Positions 10,493-17,827 of a stretch of 64,000 bases of DNA are shown one piece after another (positions within the stretch are counted from its first letter, which is position 1; the number at the start of each line of letters is the position of its first letter). Under the pieces are notes generated by a model. The model had not been told where the DNA came from. It did no database searches and saw only the letters and a program-made list of their open reading frames with translations. Source of the stretch: Blastococcus sp. DSM 46786 (lineage in GTDB: Bacteria; Actinomycetota; Actinomycetes; Mycobacteriales; Geodermatophilaceae); NCBI RefSeq assembly GCF_900109665.1, contig NZ_FOAO01000023.1, forward strand, positions 1 to 64,000, in the 5' to 3' direction. A program made the position numbers and the translations under genes.

Positions 10493-12430
10493 GTGACACA
10501 GAGTGATGCGTCGCTCATGTCGTCTACCCACGGTAATGGAACCACCCCGTTCCGTCGCAACTGGGCGGTCGCCGAGTCGCCCCGCTCCGACCGGCGCGGC
10601 GAGCGCGCCAGCTGGCAGCAGCGCATGGGTCTGACCGTCGAGGAGGCCCTCGGTCTCCCGGTCCTCGCCGGCAGCACGGTGAGCAGCGGGGCGGCCGGGC
10701 TGGGCCGGGTCATCCGCCACATGGTGGTGGACGACCCCGCCGATCCGCTGGCCGCCGCCGGTCCCGACGTCCTCGTCGTCCTGGGCGCCCGGCTGCCGCC
10801 CGCCGACCCGGCGAGCTGCCGGGCGCTGGTCGAGCGGCTGGACGCCACGGGTACCGCCGCGCTCGCCTTCCGCCGGGTCGACGGGCCGCCGCCGCTTCCC
10901 GCCGAGGTGCTGGCCGAGGCCGAGCGCCGGGGGCTCCCGGTGCTCGCGCTGCCGCCGGCGGCCCGCCTCGACGAGATCGTCTCGGGTGTGCTGGGCGCCG
11001 TCGTCGCCAAGCAGGGCCAGGCCCTCGCGCTCTCCTCCCGGATGGACGACGAGTTCACCGAGGTCGCGCTCACCGGCGGTGGCCTGGCCGAGGTGACCCA
11101 GCGGCTGGCCGTGATGCTCGAGGGCGCCGCGGTGCTCGGCCTCGGCCCGGATCGCGAGGTCGTCACCAGCGCCGGCCCGGCCGACGACGTCGCCGAGATC
11201 AGTGACTGGCTCTGGCTCCTCGACGCCGCCGCAGACGACGAGCTGGCCGCGATGGCGCCGTCGCTGCGGTTGTCGGGGGTCCGCGCCGACCAGACGGTGG
11301 TCACGCCCGCCGACCTGGACGCCGACCTCTCGCCCGCCGACGGCATCCTGCTCGTCCCGGGCCACCACGAGCTCCCCGGCGGCATCGGCGAGTACGCGGT
11401 GGCGCCGATCATGGCGGGCGAGCAGCGGCACGGCTGGCTGGTCGCCGTCCACCGCACCGGCGCGATGATGCTGGGCGCCGGTGGCGTGCTCGAGCGGGCC
11501 GCCGTCATCGCCGCCCTCTCGGTGATCCGCCTGCAGGCCGTGCACTCGGTGGAGCTGCGCTTCCAGGGCGACCTGGTCCGCCGGCTGGTCGGCGGCGCGG
11601 TGGGCCACACGGAGCGGACGCTGGCCTACACCCGCTCCTTCGGGTGGCGCCTCGACGGTCCGGTGGCGGTGCTGGTGACGGCGACCGAGACCATGGCCGA
11701 CGCCGCGGCGGACCCCACCCGTGCCCTCGACGTCCTCGACCGGCTCGCCGACGGCTGGCGCGCCGCCCTGGAGTCGGAGGTCGCGGGCGCGGCGGTCGCC
11801 GGGCTGGCCACCGAGATCGTGACGCTGCTGCCCCTGGACGGGCGCACCCTCGAGGAGCTGTCGGCCCTCGTCTCCGCGGTGAGCTCCCGGGTCAACGGGC
11901 GGTTGCGCCGGGTCGGCCGCGTCCTGGGCACGGGCATCGGCCGGCCCGCCGGATCGCTGTCCGAGCTCGCCGAGGCCCACCGGCAGGCCCAGCGCGCCCT
12001 CGGCGTGGGGCTGGAGATCCACGGGGCTTCGGCGGTCACCCACTTCGACCAGCTCGGCGTCTTCCGGTTGCTGTCGCTGATCCCCGACAGCACCGAGCTG
12101 CGCTCCTACGTCGACGAGGTGCTCGGCCCGCTGGCCGACGCCGTCGACGCCGACTCCGCCGATCTCCGGGAGACCCTGCGGGTGCTGCTGGAGACCAACC
12201 TCAACGTCGCGGAGTCGGCCCGGCGGCTGCACTTCCACTACAACACGATGCGGTACCGGATCGGGAAGCTCGAACGCATCCTGGGGCCGTTCACCACCGA
12301 CCCGACGCTGCGGCTGAACCTCCTGCTGGCCCTGCACGCGGCGCGCATGCGGGGCTTGGACCAGCCTGCCCGCCCGCCGCTGGACGGCGGCATCGGCCTG
12401 CCGGACGACGGCTTCGACGCACTGCTCTGA
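10493..12430 (+). CDS. PucR family transcriptional regulator
   Basis: A 645-residue regulator. The N-terminal domain (about 45-170, GLTVEEALGLPVLAGSTV) is the PucR sensory domain; a GAF/GGDEF-like middle region follows; the C-terminal PucR-type helix-turn-helix (about 570-620) reads LRVLLETNLNVAESARRLHF and HYNTMRYRIGKLERILG. GTG at 10493 is chosen because GAAGGGG precedes it, giving about 40 residues of disordered leader. PucR proteins activate or repress purine and other nitrogen-source catabolic genes. Divergent from the DUF2877 gene, its most probable target. Confidence 0.88.
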   Translation: MTQSDASLMSSTHGNGTTPFRRNWAVAESPRSDRRGERASWQQRMGLTVEEALGLPVLAGSTVSSGAAGLGRVIRHMVVDDPADPLAAAGPDVLVVLGARLPPADPASCRALVERLDATGTAALAFRRVDGPPPLPAEVLAEAERRGLPVLALPPAARLDEIVSGVLGAVVAKQGQALALSSRMDDEFTEVALTGGGLAEVTQRLAVMLEGAAVLGLGPDREVVTSAGPADDVAEISDWLWLLDAAADDELAAMAPSLRLSGVRADQTVVTPADLDADLSPADGILLVPGHHELPGGIGEYAVAPIMAGEQRHGWLVAVHRTGAMMLGAGGVLERAAVIAALSVIRLQAVHSVELRFQGDLVRRLVGGAVGHTERTLAYTRSFGWRLDGPVAVLVTATETMADAAADPTRALDVLDRLADGWRAALESEVAGAAVAGLATEIVTLLPLDGRTLEELSALVSAVSSRVNGRLRRVGRVLGTGIGRPAGSLSELAEAHRQAQRALGVGLEIHGASAVTHFDQLGVFRLLSLIPDSTELRSYVDEVLGPLADAVDADSADLRETLRVLLETNLNVAESARRLHFHYNTMRYRIGKLERILGPFTTDPTLRLNLLLALHAARMRGLDQPARPPLDGGIGLPDDGFDALL

Positions 12431-12525
12431 CCGAGGTGCCGGTCCGCCCCACCGACCAGGAGCGCTGAGGTCACCGTCGCCGGGAGTGCTGATCGCCGCC
12501 GGGCGCCGTCCTGGCTCACCTGGCG

Positions 12526-12561
12526 GGGTCCTGGCTCACGGCCGACGGTGAGCCAGGACCC
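12526..12561. terminator. Convergent terminator hairpin
   Basis: A perfect 14-bp stem (12526-12539 with 12548-12561) with an 8-base loop lies between the convergent pucR and murA-like genes. An additional direct copy of the left arm, GTCCTGGCTCAC, lies at 12508-12519 and could pair with the same right arm, giving alternative folds. Confidence 0.65.
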
Positions 12562-12593
12562 GGAACGATCGGGTCACCTGATCGTCGCGGGGC

Positions 12594-14138
12594 TCAGTCG
12601 CGGAAGACCTCGATGTCGGCGCCCATCTCCACCAGGCGCTCGTACAGCTGCTCGTACCCCCGGGCGATGATGTCGACGTTGCGCAGCACCGACGTGCCCT
12701 TCGCCGCCAGCATGGCCAGCAGGATGCAGACGGCCGGGCGCAGCGCGGGCGGGCAGACCACCTCGGCGGCCCGCCAGCGGGTGGGGCCGGTGGCGAGGAC
12801 CCGGTGCGGGTCGAGCAGGCGGACGTCGGCGCCGAGCCGGGTGAGGTCGGAGAGGTGGATCGCCCGGTTGTCGTAGACCCAGTCGTGGATGAGCGTCGAC
12901 CCCTGCGCCTGCGCGGCGATGACCGCGAAGAACGGCAGGTTGTCGATGTTCAGCCCCGGGAAGGGCATCGGGTGCACCTTGTCCAGCGGCGCCTTGAGCT
13001 CCGACGGGTGGATGGTGATGTCGGCCAGCCGGGTGTGCCCGTTGTCGGCCAGGTACTCGGCGGAGAGCTCGTAGCGCAGCCCCATCTCGGCCAGCACCGC
13101 GAGCTCCACCTCGAGGAAGTCCACCGGCGCCCGGGCCACCGTCAGCTCCGAGCCGGTGACGATCCCGGCGGTGAGCAGGCTCATCGCCTCGACCGGGTCC
13201 TCGCTGATCGTGTAGTCGACGTCGGCGTCGAGCACCGGCCGCCCACGGACGACGAGCGTCGTCGAGCCCATGCCCTCGATGCCGACACCCAGCAGCTGCA
13301 GGTAGAGGCAGAGGTCCTGGACCATGTAGTTCGAGCTCGCGTTGCGGATGGTCGTGGTGCCGTCGGTCCGGGCCGCGGCCAGCAGCGCGTTCTCGGTGAC
13401 GGTGTCCCCGCGCTCGGTCAGCACGATGGTGCGGTCGGCGGCCGCCGGGCCGTCCACCCCGACCTGGTACTCGCCGGCGTGCGCCTCGACGGCGAGACCG
13501 AACGGACGCAGCGCGATCATGTGCGGCTGCACCGTGCGGGTGCCCAGGTCGCACCCGCCCGCGTACGGCAGCCGGAACGAGCGGGCCCGGTGCAGCAGCG
13601 GCCCCAGGAACATGATGATGCTGCGGGTGCGCCGCGCGGCGTCGGCGTCGATGCCGTCGAGGTCGAGCTCCTCGGGGACGACGAGGGTGAGGTCGTGCCC
13701 GTGCTCGTCCCACGTGGCGGCGACGCCGATGGAGCGGAGCACGTCGAGGATGCGCTCGACCTCGACGATCCGGGAGACGTTGCGCAGCCTGGTGCGGCCC
13801 CGGTTGAGCAACGACGCGCAGAGCAGGGCGACGGCGGCGTTCTTGGACGACTTCACCGCCACCCGGCCGCGCAGCGGGTGCCCGCCGGTGACCCGGAGGT
13901 GCGCCGGGCCGGCCGGGCCGAGCCGGATCAGCTCGCTGTCGAGCGCGGCGGAGAGCCGCCCGAGGAACTCCAGCGTGAGGTTCTGGCTGCCCTGCTCGAT
14001 GCGCGCGACAGCGCTCTGGCTGGTGCCCAGCCGCTCGGCGAGCTGCTGCTGGGTGAGGCCGCGGTGGCGGCGGGCGTCGCGGACGAGTGCCCCGATCCGC
14101 CGGACGGCCTCGTCGGCGGGCTGGTCGATGAGCGTCAC
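12594..14138 (-). CDS. XRE helix-turn-helix fused to MurA-like enolpyruvyltransferase
   Basis: A 514-residue fusion. Residues ~12-65 are a Cro/C1-type helix-turn-helix (RRHRGLTQQQLAERLGTSQS, AVARIEQGSQNLTLEFL). From ~80 a complete EPSP-synthase-like fold follows, closest to UDP-GlcNAc 1-carboxyvinyltransferase: KSSKNAAVALL holds the conserved Lys-Asn pair, and AGGCDLGTRTV the Cys loop of MurA; also NIDNLPFFAVIAAQA and a MGADIEVF C-terminus. It could be an active enzyme, a sensor of peptidoglycan precursors, or both; probably an accessory copy. GTG at 14138 is preferred over 14144 because TAACGT lies 6 bases before it. Divergent from an NAD(P)-binding protein. Confidence 0.85.
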   Translation of the reverse strand: MTLIDQPADEAVRRIGALVRDARRHRGLTQQQLAERLGTSQSAVARIEQGSQNLTLEFLGRLSAALDSELIRLGPAGPAHLRVTGGHPLRGRVAVKSSKNAAVALLCASLLNRGRTRLRNVSRIVEVERILDVLRSIGVAATWDEHGHDLTLVVPEELDLDGIDADAARRTRSIIMFLGPLLHRARSFRLPYAGGCDLGTRTVQPHMIALRPFGLAVEAHAGEYQVGVDGPAAADRTIVLTERGDTVTENALLAAARTDGTTTIRNASSNYMVQDLCLYLQLLGVGIEGMGSTTLVVRGRPVLDADVDYTISEDPVEAMSLLTAGIVTGSELTVARAPVDFLEVELAVLAEMGLRYELSAEYLADNGHTRLADITIHPSELKAPLDKVHPMPFPGLNIDNLPFFAVIAAQAQGSTLIHDWVYDNRAIHLSDLTRLGADVRLLDPHRVLATGPTRWRAAEVVCPPALRPAVCILLAMLAAKGTSVLRNVDIIARGYEQLYERLVEMGADIEVFRD

Positions 14139-14144
14139 CGGCAC

Positions 14145-14165
14145 ACGTTATCTCGTATCTGAGAT
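14145..14165 (-). promoter_or_regulatory. Promoter and candidate operator of the XRE-MurA gene
   Basis: On the minus strand TAACGT (14150-14145) is a -10 placed 6 bases from the GTG at 14138. Abutting it is ATCTC-N6-GAGAT at 14150-14165, an inverted repeat with 5-bp arms that also holds TATCT twice at 7-bp spacing. Its position over the core promoter suits a repressor such as the XRE domain encoded here; this is inference. Confidence 0.45.
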
Positions 14166-14214
14166 GAGAGCGGCACCACGCCGGGACGGTCGGCTGCACC
14201 GGCACACTGCACCC

Positions 14215-14961
14215 GTGGAGGTACTCGTCACCGGCGGCACCGGCCGTCTCGGGCAGGAACTGGTCCCGCAGCTGCGCGACGCCGGGCACCAGGTGCGGTC
14301 GATGTCCCGCCGGGGCGCCGGTCCGGGTGGGGTGCGGGGCGACCTCGCCACCGGGCGCGACCTGGCGCAGGCGGTGGCGGGCGCGGAGGTCGTGGTGCAC
14401 GCGGCCAGCGACCCCCGGGGGGACTCGTGGGAGGTCGACGTCGCCGGCACCCGGCGGCTGGTCGAGGCGGTCGACCGGTCCCGTCCGCCGCACCTGGTGT
14501 TCGTCTCGATCGTCGGGGTGGACCGGGTGCCCCTGTCCTACTACCGCGCGAAGTACGCCGCCGAGCAGGTGCTGCTGGCGTCGGGGCTGCCGGTCACGCT
14601 GGTGCGGATCACCCAGTTCCACGGGTTCGTCGACGAACTGCTCGGCACGGCGCGCCGCGGGCCCCTGCTGCCGGTGCCCATGGGCTGGCGGGTGCAGCCG
14701 GTCGACGTCGCGGACGCCGCCGCCCACCTGGTCGAGGTCGCGGGCGCCGCGCCCTCGGGCGGGGTGGTGGAGCTCGGCGGCCCCGAGGAGCACTCGGTGG
14801 CCGACCTCGCACGGGCCTGGGCGGCGGTGCGCGCGCCGGGCGTCCGGGTGATCGCCACCCCCGTGCCGGGCCGGCTCGGCGCCGCGCTGCGCGAGGGAGC
14901 GGCTGTTCCCGCGCGCGGGGCGCGCGGCCGCCGCACCTGGGCCGAGCACCTGCACGGCTGA
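14215..14961 (+). CDS. NAD(P)-binding (NmrA/atypical SDR) family protein
   Basis: A 248-residue Rossmann-fold protein. VLVTGGTGRLGQELV is the nucleotide-binding glycine motif; VHAASDPRGDSWEVDVAGTR and LVFVSIVGVD, then YYRAKYAAEQVLLASGLPVTLVRITQF follow the atypical SDR/NmrA pattern. Such proteins include quinone reductases and redox-sensing regulators; the substrate is unknown. The GTG at 14215 places the glycine motif at the very N-terminus, as usual. Divergent from the XRE-MurA gene. Confidence 0.82.
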   Translation: MEVLVTGGTGRLGQELVPQLRDAGHQVRSMSRRGAGPGGVRGDLATGRDLAQAVAGAEVVVHAASDPRGDSWEVDVAGTRRLVEAVDRSRPPHLVFVSIVGVDRVPLSYYRAKYAAEQVLLASGLPVTLVRITQFHGFVDELLGTARRGPLLPVPMGWRVQPVDVADAAAHLVEVAGAAPSGGVVELGGPEEHSVADLARAWAAVRAPGVRVIATPVPGRLGAALREGAAVPARGARGRRTWAEHLHG

Positions 14962-15066
14962 GGTCTGGCGGCCGCGGGACCGCAGCGTTCCTGCCCGCTT
15001 CCGCTGCACGGGTGCCAGCCGCGTGCCACGGCCGGAAACCGCCGGAGCCCTGTCGGTGGGCGCCCC

Positions 15067-15072
15067 TAGGGT
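15067..15072 (+). promoter_or_regulatory. -10 element for leaderless eamA-type gene
   Basis: TAGGGT is followed by 7 bases and the GTG start at 15080, with no Shine-Dalgarno sequence, matching the leaderless pattern seen elsewhere in the window. Confidence 0.55.
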
Positions 15073-15079
15073 CCCGGGC

Positions 15080-16015
15080 GTGACCACCACCGCGCCCCCG
15101 GACGGCCGCACGCTGCTCGCCGTCGTCGTCACCGTGCTCGCGTGGGCATCGGCCTTCGTGGGCATCCGCGCGGTCGGTGAGGACCTCTCACCCGGCGCAC
15201 TGGCGCTCGGCCGGTTGCTGGTCGGCACGCTGGTGCTGGGGCTGCTCCTCACCCGCCGGGGCTGGGTGCGCCCGACGGCCGGCGAGTGGCGGCTGCTGGC
15301 CGTCTGCGGCCTCGGCTGGTTCGCCGTCTACAACCTCGCCCTGAACGCCGCGGAGCAGCACCTCGACGCCGGGACGACGGCGATGCTGGTCAACATCGGG
15401 CCGGTCCTCATCGCCGTGCTCGCCGGGTTGCTGCTCGGCGAGGGCTTCCCCCGGTGGCTGGTCGTCGGCCTGGCCGTGGCCTTCGGCGGCGTGCTGCTGA
15501 TCGGGCTGGCGACCCGCGGCGCGGAGGCCGACGTGGTCGGCGTCGTGTTCTGCGTGGTCGCCGCGGTCACCTACGCGGTGGGCGTGGTGGCCCAGAAGCC
15601 GCTGCTGCGGCGGCTGCCGGGGCTGCAGGTCACCTTCACCGCGTGCGCCATCGGCGCGGCGGCCTGCCTGCCCTGGGCCGGGGCGCTGGTGGCAGACCTG
15701 GGCACCGCGCCCGCGGGGTCGGTCGCCGGTCTGGTGTACCTGGGCGTGGTCCCCACCGCGCTGGCGTTCAGCACGTGGGCCTACGCCCTCTCGCGCATGG
15801 ACGCCGGGCGCCTCGGGGTCACGACCTACCTGGTGCCGCCGCTGGTCATCCTGCTCGGCTGGCTGCTGCTCGGCGAGACGCCGCCGATGCTCGCCGTGGT
15901 CGGGGGCGTGGTCTGCCTGGCCGGTGTGGCGGTGTCCCGCCGTCGGTCCCGGCCGGCGCTGGTGCCGGCGGCCGGTCTACCCGCCGCCCACGCGGGGACG
16001 GTCGGCCGGCGGTAG
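15080..16015 (+). CDS. EamA/DMT family transporter
   Basis: A 311-residue inner-membrane protein with about ten hydrophobic segments in two EamA repeats: the first from VVVTVLAWASAFVGIRAVGE to the VGLAVAFGGVLLIG segment, the second from VVFCVVAAVTYAVGVVAQK to VVGGVVCLAGVAVSRRRS. Drug/metabolite transporters of this kind mostly export amino acids, nucleosides or small metabolites; the substrate is not predictable. Start GTG at 15080 follows a leaderless -10. The C-terminal 20 residues are a short disordered tail running up to a 9-bp tandem repeat. Confidence 0.9.
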   Translation: MTTTAPPDGRTLLAVVVTVLAWASAFVGIRAVGEDLSPGALALGRLLVGTLVLGLLLTRRGWVRPTAGEWRLLAVCGLGWFAVYNLALNAAEQHLDAGTTAMLVNIGPVLIAVLAGLLLGEGFPRWLVVGLAVAFGGVLLIGLATRGAEADVVGVVFCVVAAVTYAVGVVAQKPLLRRLPGLQVTFTACAIGAAACLPWAGALVADLGTAPAGSVAGLVYLGVVPTALAFSTWAYALSRMDAGRLGVTTYLVPPLVILLGWLLLGETPPMLAVVGGVVCLAGVAVSRRRSRPALVPAAGLPAAHAGTVGRR

Positions 16016-16023
16016 GCCCGCCG

Positions 16024-16111
16024 CCGGCGGACCCGGCGGACCCGGCGGACCCGGCGGACCCGGCGGACCCGGCGGACCCGGCGGACCCGGCGGACCCGGC
16101 GGACCCGGCGG
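16024..16111. repeat. 9-bp tandem repeat, about 9.8 copies
   Basis: CCGGCGGAC is repeated perfectly nine times (unit starts 16024 to 16096) plus seven bases of a tenth. It lies between the stop of the EamA gene and the stop of the convergent DUF998 gene, outside both coding regions. It can fold on either strand because CCGG is self-complementary, so it may help end transcription, or simply be a minisatellite. Confidence 0.95.
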
Positions 16112-16168
16112 TCAGCGGCCTGCGTCCGGTGCGCGACGTCCTGCGGTTCGAGCCGACGGGCTGACGGC

Positions 16169-16999
16169 TCAGCCGCGCGGGCGCGGAGGGGCCCACGGGT
16201 CCTCGGGATCGGTGTCCGCGTCGTCGGCGGGCGACCCGTCGGCGTCGGTGCCGGAGCGCCCTGCGGCGGTCGCGCCGGTGCGGCGGTCGCCGCCCGCGGC
16301 GGACTCCAGGGCGGCATCGCGCGCCCGGGCCTGCTCGGCCAGCCGCGCCTGCTCGCGCTCGCGCTCGGCGCGGCGGGACGACTCCGCTGTCGCGAGGTCG
16401 CCGCCGCGCCCCAGCCACCACAGGGCGGCGCCGCTCAGGGCCAGGGCGATCGGCAACGGGTAGGCGGCGGCGCGCTCCATGCCGCCCTCGCCGAGGTACC
16501 GCGTGACGCCGGTCAGGAAGAAGATCGTCCCGGCCGTCGCCACGATGCCCAGCAGCACCACGACGGTGCCCAGGACCTCGGACGGCGGCCGGACGGCGTA
16601 GGCGAGGGCGATCAGCCCGAGCGCGCCGCCCGCCAGGTACAGGACGGCGCCGACGGCGTGCGCGGTGCTGTTGCCGTCGGTGGGGAAGACCCCCACCAGC
16701 AGCACGCCCAGGGCGGCCGCGCCGAGCAGCGCCGGCACCACCCGCGCCGCACCACCGCGCAGCACGGGCAGCAGCAGCAGCGCCCCGCCCAGGATCAGCG
16801 CCGCCTGGACGACGAACGAGGCGTTCATGAGCTGCCGGGCCGGGGAGTCGGCGGCCCCCAGGGCGCTGATCACGTCGTCGGCCCGGGTGTACGGGCCGGT
16901 GTACCGGGCCTGGGCCACGGCCTCGACGACGAAGAACTGCAGCGTCAGCACCCACAGGAGCGCGCCCCAGCGGAGGCGGTTGGACGTCACGGCAGCCAT
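16169..16999 (-). CDS. DUF998 family membrane protein
   Basis: A 276-residue protein with six predicted membrane segments in residues 1-200 and a charged, Ala/Arg-rich cytoplasmic tail (about 205-276). The pair YTRADDVISALGA...NASFVVQAALILGGALLLL and VGVFPTDGNSTAHAVGAVLY is the DUF998 signature. Biochemical role unknown. ATG at 16999 with GGGACG as ribosome-binding site; upstream in-frame sequence is low-complexity Arg/Ala and is not taken as coding. Confidence 0.8.
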   Translation of the reverse strand: MAAVTSNRLRWGALLWVLTLQFFVVEAVAQARYTGPYTRADDVISALGAADSPARQLMNASFVVQAALILGGALLLLPVLRGGAARVVPALLGAAALGVLLVGVFPTDGNSTAHAVGAVLYLAGGALGLIALAYAVRPPSEVLGTVVVLLGIVATAGTIFFLTGVTRYLGEGGMERAAAYPLPIALALSGAALWWLGRGGDLATAESSRRAEREREQARLAEQARARDAALESAAGGDRRTGATAAGRSGTDADGSPADDADTDPEDPWAPPRPRG

Positions 17000-17099
17000 C
17001 GTCCCAGCCGCCCGCGGTGCGCACGGACGGCGGGCGGCCGGCCGGCGACGTCGGCGGCGCGCGGCCGCCCCGGCGCCGCCGGCCGGGGCACCCGCGGGG

Positions 17100-17300
17100 T
17101 CAGTCGGTGGCCGAGTGCAGGTCTGCACCCGCCGGGTCGGCGTCGTCGGAGCCGACGGCCTGCCGTTCCTGCTCGGTGCGGTGCTCGAGCACCTCGTCGG
17201 CGGGGTGCGGGTCCTTGGCGTGCTGGGTGCGGTCGCGGGTGGGGTGCTCCTGCGGATCCATGACGTCGTCGAGGTTCGGGGTGTCCTGGGGGCCGGTCAT
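17100..17300 (-). CDS. Small hydrophilic acidic protein
   Basis: A 66-residue protein, very rich in Asp, Glu, His and Pro with no hydrophobic core (MTGPQDTPNLDDVMDPQEH at the start), likely disordered. The ATG at 17300 has a strong GGAGGAC ribosome-binding site, which supports translation. No family recognised. Stands alone upstream of the DUF998 gene on the same strand. Confidence 0.6.
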   Translation of the reverse strand: MTGPQDTPNLDDVMDPQEHPTRDRTQHAKDPHPADEVLEHRTEQERQAVGSDDADPAGADLHSATD

Positions 17301-17379
17301 CGTGGCGTCCTCCGGTCGATCGGTATGCGGTCGGGGAGAGCCATAGCCGCGACCGCACGCCGCTAACCGGGCGCGGTGG

Positions 17380-17703
17380 TCACCGGGGCTCGAGGCGGGC
17401 GGCCGGCAACCACGCCTCGACGAGCGCCGAACCGTGCGGGCCGCTCAACGCATAGGTGACCCGCCCCTGCCAGGCGCCGTCGCGCTGGCGCCACTCCACG
17501 AGGAGGCCGGGCCAGGTGCCGGGTGCCTCCGGGGGGTCGTGCACCCAGCAGTGCCGCCCCTCGCCGGGCTCCCCGGGGACCCCTGGGCGGCCCGCGGCGG
17601 CGGGGCGGGACGGCGGGCCGGGCAGCGGGGAGGAGAGCTGGGGGACGACCCCCGAGTCCGCCGCCCGCTCACCCAGGGAGCGGCCGCCGCGCCCCCGGTT
17701 CAT
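17380..17703 (-). CDS. Hypothetical protein
   Basis: A 107-residue protein if started at ATG 17703 (MNRGRGGRSLGER). The first half is Pro/Gly-rich; the second half HCWVHDPPEAPGTWPGLL, EWRQRDGAWQGRVTYAL and VEAWLPAARLEP looks like a folded, Trp-rich beta domain. No function is recognised. An upstream in-frame start at 17760 would add a basic leader but lacks support. Confidence 0.55.
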   Translation of the reverse strand: MNRGRGGRSLGERAADSGVVPQLSSPLPGPPSRPAAAGRPGVPGEPGEGRHCWVHDPPEAPGTWPGLLVEWRQRDGAWQGRVTYALSGPHGSALVEAWLPAARLEPR

Positions 17704-17777
17704 CCCGCCCGCCACGCGAGCAGTCTCGCACGCCGGTCGAACAACCGTTCGACGGCGCACCGGCCACCGGACGCCGA

Positions 17778-17814
17778 ACGGGCGCCCTCCGCGGTGATCG
17801 CGGAGAGCGCCCGT
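17778..17814 (-). terminator. Terminator hairpin downstream of nucleotidase gene
   Basis: Eight paired bases (ACGGGCGC with GCGCCCGT), one mismatch and seven further pairs (CTCCGCG with CGCGGAG) close on a 5-base loop GTGAT. It lies 13 bases beyond the stop of the minus-strand nucleotidase gene. Confidence 0.65.
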
Positions 17815-17827
17815 CCGGGGTGCTGCG

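Noticed and set aside
16024-16111. 9-bp repeat considered as coding for an Ala-Asp-Pro repeat protein
   Set aside because: The frame carrying it is a shadow of the EamA gene and has no start or ribosome-binding site of its own.
17100-17366. Plus-strand frames opposite the small acidic protein
   Set aside because: They lack ribosome-binding sites and recognisable domains, while the minus-strand frame has a strong GGAGGAC site.
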